A program made the position numbers and the translations under genes. This document shows positions 57,959 through 64,000 of a stretch of DNA of 64,000 nucleotides, piece by piece. Position 1 is the first letter of the stretch; each line of letters opens with the position of its first letter. The notes beneath the pieces are model-generated. The model worked only from the letters and a program-made list of their open reading frames with translations. It was not told the origin of the DNA and made no database searches. The stretch is from Bradyrhizobium sp. BR 10289 (lineage in GTDB: Bacteria > Pseudomonadota > Alphaproteobacteria > Rhizobiales > Xanthobacteraceae), in NCBI RefSeq assembly GCF_019455385.1, contig NZ_JACOFR010000036.1, positions 1 to 64,000 on the forward strand, given 5' to 3'.

Positions 57959-58054
57959 GTAGGGTGGGCAAAGGCGCGCTCTTGGCGCGCCGTGCCCACC
58001 ATCTCTCTCCAATCACACTCAGAACGTGGGCACGCTCCGCTTTGCTCACCCTAC
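57959..58054. repeat. palindromic intergenic element, family D
   Basis: Bounded by GTAGGGTGGGCAAAG and CTTTGCTCACCCTAC (one mismatch), with inner arms CGTGCCCACC and GTGGGCACG. About 96 bp, between the usg and cupin genes; the cupin gene starts about 50 bp after it. Confidence 0.8.
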
Positions 58055-58105
58055 GACATCTCGTTCTGTGCTAGCCTCCACCCATAACAACAGGGGAGGC
58101 TTTCC

Positions 58106-58633
58106 ATGGCCAAGAAAACAAAATCGCGCAGTGCATCGCAAGCCGCGATCAAGAAGCGGAGCGGCGCCAAGGCCGCGGCGCGATCCACGGCCCGCAAGGC
58201 GGTGAAGACGAAAGCGCGCACGGCCGCCCCGAAAAAGCCCGCCCGCCCGAAGCAGCGCATCGCCATCAGCCATCACCGCGAGGAAGATTTCAAGGCCGAC
58301 GGCCTGCGCGCCTACGCCAAATATCGGGACCTCGGCATTGCCGAAGCTTCGCACGGCTTGGCACAGGCCCACGTCATCCGCTTGCAAGGCCCCTGCGATC
58401 CAAATGAAGTGTCAAAACTGCACTTCCACGACGTCGACTTCCAGATGGTCTACGTCCTCAAGGGCTGGGTGAAGACCTACATGGACGGCCAGGGCGAGAC
58501 CCTGATGGAGGAAGGCAGCGCCTGGACCCAGCCGCCGAAGATCAAGCACATGATCCTGGATTATTCGGACGACGTCGAACTGCTGGAAGTAATCCTGCCG
58601 GCGGAGTTCAAGACTGTGGAGTTGAAGGCGTAA
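58106..58633 (+). CDS. cupin-domain protein with histone-H1-like tail
   Basis: 175-residue fusion. Residues 1-50 are Lys/Ala/Arg-rich (AAARSTARKAVKTKARTAAPKKPARPK), like histone H1 tails. From about residue 55 a cupin follows: SKLHFHDVDFQMVYVLKGWVKTYMDG has the metal-binding HxH and the later IKHM. Single-domain cupins often bind metal. The basic tail could contact nucleic acid or polyanions. Function unknown. Confidence 0.82.
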   Translation: MAKKTKSRSASQAAIKKRSGAKAAARSTARKAVKTKARTAAPKKPARPKQRIAISHHREEDFKADGLRAYAKYRDLGIAEASHGLAQAHVIRLQGPCDPNEVSKLHFHDVDFQMVYVLKGWVKTYMDGQGETLMEEGSAWTQPPKIKHMILDYSDDVELLEVILPAEFKTVELKA

Positions 58634-58650
58634 GCGTTCGACTCCCTCCG

Positions 58651-58691
58651 CCGTCATTGCGAGGAGTCCTTTGCTGCGCTCGCAATGACGA
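58651..58691. repeat. palindromic intergenic element, family C
   Basis: CCGTCATTGCGAG and CTCGCAATGACGAG form the arms, with a short loop. A separate sequence family (ATTGCGAG/CTCGCAAT) from A, B and D. Lies just after the cupin gene. Confidence 0.75.
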
Positions 58692-58878
58692 GCGAGAGAC
58701 CGCCGACTCCATCAAACATATCGTGAGCGTCCCCCGGCACATTCGCTAAAAGGCACGCAATCCGGGAAACCGGACCGTTACTAGTCGCAAGGTTCCCGCG
58801 CCTCTCCGCGCCGGCGGTAACAACTCGAAAATACCTCTCGCATCAACTCAAGGCTGTAAAAATGCGGGAGATGCTTTC

Positions 58879-60093
58879 ATGGCGACCAACACATTTGGCC
58901 GACGCGGCGTCGTGGTGTCGCCCCCGCGTGGCTCGTTTCAACCTGTCTCGCTTCCACCACCCGCCGCGCCGATCGTTCCCCGGCCCCTCTCCGATGAGGA
59001 GCCGCTGTTTCGCGACAACAAGCTGCTCTCCGATATCCCTTTCCTCACCATTGGCCTGATTTTCGTTCTGCTGCTGGTCTATGCGCTGCAACGCAGCCTG
59101 ACCATCGACATTGCCAAGGACGGCTCGCTCGATATCCGCTCGCTGATCGCTCAGGGCGCGTCCGGGTACGATCTGGTTGTCGGACGGGGAGAGTGGTGGC
59201 GGATCGGCCTTGCACCGCTTCTGCATGGCAGCCAGTGGCACCTCATCGGCAACTGCGTCGCGCTGTTCATCGTCGGCGTCAGGCTGGAGAGCCTGATCGG
59301 CCGTGGCTGGTTTTCGCTGATCTTCGTCGCCAGCGCCATCGCCGGCGAAGCCGGCTCGCTGCTCGGCAATGGTCCCGCCGTCGCGGTCGGCGTCGGTGCG
59401 TCCGGCGCCATCACCGGGCTCATCGCCGCGCTGTTCGTTGCGAGCTTCGAGCCGGAGGCGGACGCCGCTCAAACGATCTCGCGGCTGAAGACCTCGCTCT
59501 TCTTCGGCGTTCCCGCGCTGCTGCCGCTGGCCTTCGGCGCCTCCGGCAATGTCAACTATTATGCCCATGCAGGCGGTGCGGTGGCCGGCGCCGCGCTTGC
59601 CATCACGCCGTGGCTGGCGTTCTGGTCCTATGAGAGCCTGCCGCGGAGCGCCGGCATGACGTTGCTCGCGGGATTGGCGGCATCCCTGGTCTGTGCCGGC
59701 TTTGCCGCCATGCACTACTCGTCCTACATGGCCGATGCCGTGCAGTACATCCGCGCGTCGGAAGCGCCGGCGAATGCCGAGGAGATGGCCAGCCGGTCGC
59801 TCGATCTCGTCACGCGCTATCCAAAAGACCCGCGGGCTCATCTGTTCCGTGCGATCGCCTATTTGGACAAAGCGAGCTTCAATGCCGCCGAGACGGAAGC
59901 GCGAACCGCCATGTCGCTCGCGGCCTCGGATGTCGCGGGCGGGCCGGTGCGCGCCGGCGCGCAGAGCCTGATGGCGGTGTTGCTGCTGGCGCAGGGACGA
60001 ACCAGCGAGGCCAAGGCCATGGCGGCCGAGCCGTGCCGTGCCAAGATGGCCGAGGTGCGTCGCATCCTGCAGAAGCAGAAATTGTGCACTTGA
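58879..60093 (+). CDS. rhomboid intramembrane protease with C-terminal helical repeats
   Basis: 404-residue protein. Six hydrophobic segments lie between about residues 52 and 285. Rhomboid features: LHGSQWHLIGN, catalytic S175 in GVGASGAITG and H230 in NYYAHAGGAVAG. It cuts membrane proteins. A C-terminal TPR-like region at about residues 300-400 (AEEMASRSLDLVTRYPKDPRAHLFRAIAYLDKASF) is unusual for a bacterial rhomboid and may bind a partner. Start ATG 58879. Confidence 0.87.
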   Translation: MATNTFGRRGVVVSPPRGSFQPVSLPPPAAPIVPRPLSDEEPLFRDNKLLSDIPFLTIGLIFVLLLVYALQRSLTIDIAKDGSLDIRSLIAQGASGYDLVVGRGEWWRIGLAPLLHGSQWHLIGNCVALFIVGVRLESLIGRGWFSLIFVASAIAGEAGSLLGNGPAVAVGVGASGAITGLIAALFVASFEPEADAAQTISRLKTSLFFGVPALLPLAFGASGNVNYYAHAGGAVAGAALAITPWLAFWSYESLPRSAGMTLLAGLAASLVCAGFAAMHYSSYMADAVQYIRASEAPANAEEMASRSLDLVTRYPKDPRAHLFRAIAYLDKASFNAAETEARTAMSLAASDVAGGPVRAGAQSLMAVLLLAQGRTSEAKAMAAEPCRAKMAEVRRILQKQKLCT

Positions 60094-60113
60094 GATCATC
60101 CGGCATCGACTGA

Positions 60114-61034
60114 CTACCGCCCAAGATAGCCCAATTCCTCACTCATGATCTTGCGCGCATAGTCGCTGAAGGCATCGATCAGGCGGCTGCGCGCGGCATA
60201 AGGCGGGTAGAGCAGTGCGATCGTCACGGGGACGGCAGGGCTGAAGGGCCGTGTGACCAAAGCCGCGCCCGCGCTTTCGTCGTGCGCGGCAACCGGGTTG
60301 ATGATGCTGATGCCGAGGCCGGCCGCGACCAGCGCACAGACCGATGCGCCGAGATCCGTCTCCGCGACGATGCGTCGCGTGACACCTGCCTGCGCGAAGA
60401 TCGTATCGATGCGATCGTGGAGCGGGCTCCCCGTGGCGAAGGAGATGAACGCCTCGTCGGCAAAATCGGCCGGACGCAGCGTTTTCTTTTGCGCAAGGCG
60501 ATGCCCCTTCGGCAGGATCGCGACGCATTTCGTCTTGAGCACGGGCTCGATCGTCACGCCCGCAACCTCGCCGTAGAGCATGGCGAGCCCGGTGTCGCAA
60601 AGCCCGGAGCTGACCCAATCGTGCACGGCGCTTGCCGTGCCGGATCGGATCGAGATCATCACGTGCGGATAGTCGATCTTGAAGCGCGCCGCGATGTGCG
60701 TCAGCAGACCGCCGGCCAGGCGCGGCATCGCCGCGACGCTGAGCCGCCCCATGCCGAAGGAGCGGATGCTGGCTGCGCTGGCCTCGAGGCCGGCGAGGCC
60801 GATGAAAGTCTTCTCGACCTCCTGGAAGAAGCGCGATCCGTCCACGGTCGGGCGGAGGCGGCCGCCGCTGCGGTCGAACAGCGGGAGTTGCGTGATTGCT
60901 TCCAACTGTCCGATCAGCCGGCTGATCTGGGGCTGCGAGGTGTGCATGCGCTGGGCAGCCTGCGTCATCGATCCCGTCTGGAACACGGCCCGAAAAGCTT
61001 CCACGTGCTTCAGGCCCATGCGTCTGGCGGCCAT
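60114..61034 (-). CDS. LysR-family transcriptional regulator
   Basis: 306-residue LTTR: HTH EAFRAVFQTGSMTQAAQRMHTSQPQISRLIGQLE, and effector domain from about residue 95. An alternative ATG lies five codons in (61019). Divergent from the amino-acid-binding-protein gene, 143 bp between starts, so likely its regulator. Ends 21 bp before the rhomboid 3' end, convergent. Confidence 0.9.
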   Translation of the reverse strand: MAARRMGLKHVEAFRAVFQTGSMTQAAQRMHTSQPQISRLIGQLEAITQLPLFDRSGGRLRPTVDGSRFFQEVEKTFIGLAGLEASAASIRSFGMGRLSVAAMPRLAGGLLTHIAARFKIDYPHVMISIRSGTASAVHDWVSSGLCDTGLAMLYGEVAGVTIEPVLKTKCVAILPKGHRLAQKKTLRPADFADEAFISFATGSPLHDRIDTIFAQAGVTRRIVAETDLGASVCALVAAGLGISIINPVAAHDESAGAALVTRPFSPAVPVTIALLYPPYAARSRLIDAFSDYARKIMSEELGYLGR

Positions 61035-61177
61035 ATCAAATCCGTATAGGCGAGTGTGAAACTGGAATTTCCATCAGATCGGGCTTTTAGACGATAGTCC
61101 AGAGCATGAAGCCGTTGGCGGGAAGCTGTCCCGTGGCTGACGCCGCGGGCGGGCATTCGCGACGAGAGGGGGACGAC

Positions 61178-62098
61178 ATGAAAGCGACGATCATCAAGGC
61201 ATTGGCCACGGCGACCGCCGCTGCATGTCTTCTTTCGAACCTGGCCATGGCGGAGGGGACGGGCAGGCTGGACAAGATCCGTGAGACCGGCGCGATCACC
61301 TTGGGTTATCCCGAGACCTCGGTGCCCTTTGCCTATCTCGACGCCGACCAGAAGCCGATCGGCTACACCGTGGAAATCTGCGAACAGGTGGTGCAGTCGA
61401 TCAAGGCGGCTCTCAAGCTCCCCAAGCTCGAAGTTCGTTACGCCCCCATAACCTCGGCCACACGCATTCAGCTGCTGGCCAACGGCACCATCGATCTCGA
61501 ATGCGGCAACACGACCAATAATGTCGAGCGGCATAAGCTGGTCGCCTTTGCGCCGACCACTTTTGTTGCGCAGGTCGTTCTCGTCGCGCGGAAGGATGGC
61601 GGGGTCGATGTCAACGACCCGAATTCGTTTCGCGGCAAGGCCATCGCCGCCCAGGCCGGCGGTCAGACGTTCAAGGTGATTACGCTGATCAATGCCAAGA
61701 ACAATCTCGGTATCACGGTCGTGCCGGGCAAGGACACTGCCGAGACCTTCCTGATGCTGTCGACCGGCCGGGTGGCCGGCACAGCCAACGATGACGGTCT
61801 CGCCTATGCCACGGTTGCCACGTCCAGGACGCCGGATGATTTCGTCATCGGCAGCAAGGGCCTCGAGACCGCGCCTTACGGCATCGTCGAGCCCAAGGAT
61901 GATCCTGCCTTCAAGAAGGTGGTCGACGACGCCGTGATTGACCTGATGAAGAGCGGGCGGATTGCGGCGCTCTACGACAAATATTTCAATTCACCGATCC
62001 CGCCGCACGGCCTCAATCTGAAATTTCCGATGAGCGCCGCCCTCAAGCGGGCGCTGGCGAACCCGACCGATTCCGGCGACCCGGCGGTCTACGAATAA
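61178..62098 (+). CDS. amino-acid ABC transporter substrate-binding protein (GltI/family 3)
   Basis: 306-residue periplasmic binding protein (SBP_bac_3). Signal peptide MKATIIKALATATAAACLLSNLAMA with cleavage near AMA-EG; then family-3 signatures GRLDKIRETGAITLGYPETSVPFAYLD and DLECGNTTNNVERHKLVAF. Binds a polar amino acid, glutamate/aspartate type. No permease or ATPase is encoded with it, so it must use a transporter elsewhere. ltaE starts 27 bp later. Confidence 0.9.
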   Translation: MKATIIKALATATAAACLLSNLAMAEGTGRLDKIRETGAITLGYPETSVPFAYLDADQKPIGYTVEICEQVVQSIKAALKLPKLEVRYAPITSATRIQLLANGTIDLECGNTTNNVERHKLVAFAPTTFVAQVVLVARKDGGVDVNDPNSFRGKAIAAQAGGQTFKVITLINAKNNLGITVVPGKDTAETFLMLSTGRVAGTANDDGLAYATVATSRTPDDFVIGSKGLETAPYGIVEPKDDPAFKKVVDDAVIDLMKSGRIAALYDKYFNSPIPPHGLNLKFPMSAALKRALANPTDSGDPAVYE

Positions 62099-62125
62099 TG
62101 CGCAAGGCGCTCGAGGAAGTCCGTC

Positions 62126-63196
62126 ATGATACATCGAGATGAAATGAATGCGGCGGCCGTCGAGTTGCCGCCCATCGACCTGCGCAGCGATACGGTCACC
62201 AAACCGACCGAGGCGATGTATGCCCGCATGGCCTCGGCGCCGCTGGGCGATGACGGGCTGGACGGCGATCCCACGGCGCGGGAGCTGGAGGCCGTCGCGG
62301 CTGCGGCGCTGGGCAAGGAAGCCGGCCTGTTCGTGCCGAGCTGCACCATGGCCAATCTGCTGGCGACGCTCGCGCAGTCGGAGCGCAGCGAGCAGGTGGT
62401 GCTGGAGTCGACGGCGCATATGTATGTGTCCGAACGAGGCGCGGCGACGTTTACGGGGCTGTTCCACCTTCCTGTCGCAGGCAACGCCGGCGCGATGGAC
62501 CTGAATGTGCTCGAGGACGCCCTGCAGGGCGAGGGACTCAAGCTCAGGACCGCCCTTGTCGCGATGGAAACCTCCCACAACAATGCCAGCGGCGCCGTGC
62601 TGCCGCTGGAGCACATGCAGGCTGTGCACGCCATGGCCGCATCCCGGGGCGTGCCGGTGCATCTCGACGGAGCGCGGATCTTCAACGCCGCGACGGCCCT
62701 TGGCGTGGCGCCGGATCAGGTCGCGAAGCATTGTGACACCGTCGCCCTGTGTCTGTCCAAGGGCCTGAGCGCGCCGGCCGGCGCCGTGCTCGCCGGGCCG
62801 CGCGCCGTGATCGACAACAGCCGCAGGTTTCGCCGCATGCTGGGAGGTTCGCAGCGGCAGATCGGCATCCTCGCCGCAGCCGGCCTCGAGGCCGTTCAGG
62901 TCATGGGTCAGCGTCTGGCGGAGGATCACCGGCGGGCGCGCGCCCTCAGTGATGCATTGAACAAGATGCATCCAAAGCTCAGCGCGACGATCCCGCAGAC
63001 GAATATCCTGCAGGTCGATGTCTCTCGCTCCGGGCGTGACGCGGCCGCTTGGTCTGCGGCGCTGGAGCAGGCGGGCGTGAAGGCAAGACCCTGGGGCAAG
63101 CAGCGATTGCGCTGCGTGACCCACCGCCATATCGACGATGCGGCGATCGATCGCGCCGTTGCGGCATTTCGCACGGCGGCTGCGGCTTTGGCTTAG
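62126..63196 (+). CDS. ltaE: low-specificity L-threonine aldolase
   Basis: 356-residue PLP enzyme of the aromatic amino acid beta-eliminating lyase/threonine aldolase family. Start DLRSDTVTKPTEAMYARMASAPLGDD; the Schiff-base lysine K212 in LCLSKGLSAPAGAVLAG; HLDGARIFNAATALG is present. Cleaves L-threonine or beta-hydroxy amino acids to glycine and an aldehyde. Pairing with the amino-acid-binding protein suggests catabolism of an imported hydroxyamino acid. Confidence 0.92.
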   Translation: MIHRDEMNAAAVELPPIDLRSDTVTKPTEAMYARMASAPLGDDGLDGDPTARELEAVAAAALGKEAGLFVPSCTMANLLATLAQSERSEQVVLESTAHMYVSERGAATFTGLFHLPVAGNAGAMDLNVLEDALQGEGLKLRTALVAMETSHNNASGAVLPLEHMQAVHAMAASRGVPVHLDGARIFNAATALGVAPDQVAKHCDTVALCLSKGLSAPAGAVLAGPRAVIDNSRRFRRMLGGSQRQIGILAAAGLEAVQVMGQRLAEDHRRARALSDALNKMHPKLSATIPQTNILQVDVSRSGRDAAAWSAALEQAGVKARPWGKQRLRCVTHRHIDDAAIDRAVAAFRTAAAALA

Positions 63197-63225
63197 AGAA
63201 TCCGCCAATGTAAATCGGAGAGTTC

Positions 63226-63312
63226 GTAGCCCGGATGGAGCGCAGCGAAATCCGGGAAAGTCTCTCCGTGGAGGTGGTCGTCCCGGATTGCGCTGCGCTC
63301 CATCCGGGCTAC
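63226..63312. repeat. palindromic intergenic element, family E
   Basis: GTAGCCCGGATGGAGCGCAG and its inverse (CTGCGCTCCATCCGGGCTAC) at 63226-63245 and 63293-63312, with an inner AATCCGGGA/TCCCGGATT arm. Lies between the convergent ltaE and transporter genes and may serve as bidirectional terminator. Confidence 0.85.
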
Positions 63313-63318
63313 GGTACC

Positions 63319-64000
63319 TCAGCTCAACACCCCCACCACCGCTCCCATCAGGCAAGTCGTCAGCGTCCCCGACACGATCGACTTCAGCCCGAGCGCATTG
63401 ATCTCCTCGCGCCGCTCCGGCGCCATGACGCCGAGGCCGCCGATCATGATGCCGAGGCTGGCGAAATTGGCGAAGCCGCACATCGCGTAGAGCATGATCA
63501 GGCGCGACCGCGGATCGAGCGTCCCGGGCGGCAGCTTCGAGAACTCGACATAGGCGATCAGCTCGTTCAGCACGGTCTTGGTGCCCATCAGGCTGCCGGC
63601 CGTCACCGCCTGATCCCACGGCAATCCCATCAGCCAGCACACCGGTGCCATCACCAGGCCGAGCAGGCGCTGCAGCGAGATCGCGGCGCCGCCGATATCA
63701 GGCAATAGGCCGAGGATTGCATTGACGAGATAGACAAGCGCCACCAGCACCAGCAGCATCGCGACGATGTTGATGAGAAGCTCGATCCCCGCGCTCGTGC
63801 CTTTCACGATCGCGTCCATCGTGCTGGACACTTCCATCTCCGGGTCCTCCAGCGCGCCGCCGGTGCGCTTGTCGCTCGTCTCGGGCACCATGATCAGGCT
63901 GACCAGGATCGCGGCCGGTGCACCCAGCACGGAGGCAATGACGAAATGCGCGGCGGCGTCAGGGATGAGAGGCGCAAGCAGCGTCGCATAGAGCACCAGC
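63319..64000 (-). CDS. NupC-family (CNT) nucleoside transporter, 3' part
   Basis: The C-terminal 227 or so residues of a concentrative nucleoside transporter; the 5' part lies beyond the window edge. The CNT motifs GTKTVLNELIAYVEF and YAMCGFANFASLGIMIGGLGVMAPERR are clear. Membrane protein driven by sodium or proton. It is convergent with ltaE. Confidence 0.9.
   Translation of the reverse strand, partial: LVLYATLLAPLIPDAAAHFVIASVLGAPAAILVSLIMVPETSDKRTGGALEDPEMEVSSTMDAIVKGTSAGIELLINIVAMLLVLVALVYLVNAILGLLPDIGGAAISLQRLLGLVMAPVCWLMGLPWDQAVTAGSLMGTKTVLNELIAYVEFSKLPPGTLDPRSRLIMLYAMCGFANFASLGIMIGGLGVMAPERREEINALGLKSIVSGTLTTCLMGAVVGVLS

Overview
The window looks like chromosome from a Bradyrhizobium-type alphaproteobacterium (Nitrobacteraceae). 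This is inferred from the high G+C coding bias with long antisense open frames, a beta-ketoadipate (pca) cluster, a CO-dehydrogenase-type (cox) accessory cluster, an Usg-family gene, groESL with a CIRCE operator, and several families of dispersed palindromic intergenic repeats. No rRNA, tRNA, phage, integrase, transposase or CRISPR array was seen.

Layout. 0-6.2 kb: a single-domain response regulator, a complete branched-chain amino-acid (Liv) ABC transporter on the minus strand, and a small Gln/Gly-rich protein. 6.3-11.7 kb: protocatechuate-branch genes pcaC, pcaD and pcaB, interrupted by a 711-residue membrane protein of unknown function on the other strand. 11.8-18.7 kb: a cox cluster (coxG, coxS, coxM, coxD, coxE, split xdhC/coxF, MoeA-MobA fusion) in which the catalytic subunit gene coxL is absent between coxS and coxM. 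18.8-27.6 kb: DUF4189, DUF2000, a zinc alcohol dehydrogenase, GFA protein, an ArsR/AHSA1 pair, a TetR-controlled HlyD-ABC efflux operon, and a membrane adenylate/guanylate cyclase. 27.6-33.9 kb: a GntR-MFS-amidohydrolase catabolic unit, PhzF, DUF488/DUF72 and small exported or membrane proteins.

34.2-46.4 kb is a surface-glycan island with visibly lower G+C in parts: lipid-linked sugar transferase with GtrA, GT39, sugar epimerase, DegT aminotransferase, GT25, WbqC, two methyltransferases, ATP-grasp, calcineurin-type phosphoesterase, SDR and a TPR-glycosyltransferase. It is followed by a CHASE2-adenylate cyclase with an upstream FecR-domain protein that carries a consensus EF-hand loop, a 14-bp tandem repeat between them, and a DUF2778 (L,D-transpeptidase-like) protein.

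50.7-64 kb: SDR/GST/isochorismatase genes with a divergent LysR, a signal peptidase I paralogue, a GIY-YIG nuclease gene sitting inside a large palindromic element, groES-groEL, usg, a histone-H1-like-tailed cupin protein, a rhomboid protease, LysR with a divergent amino-acid-binding protein and threonine aldolase, and a partial NupC-type nucleoside transporter at the right edge.

The most unusual items are the GIY-YIG gene inside a palindromic repeat whose gene-less relatives also occur in this window (candidate nuclease-associated mobile repeat), the cox operon lacking coxL, the EF-hand/FecR-CHASE2 cyclase pair, and the five-gene ATP-grasp/phosphoesterase/methyltransferase operon of the glycan island.
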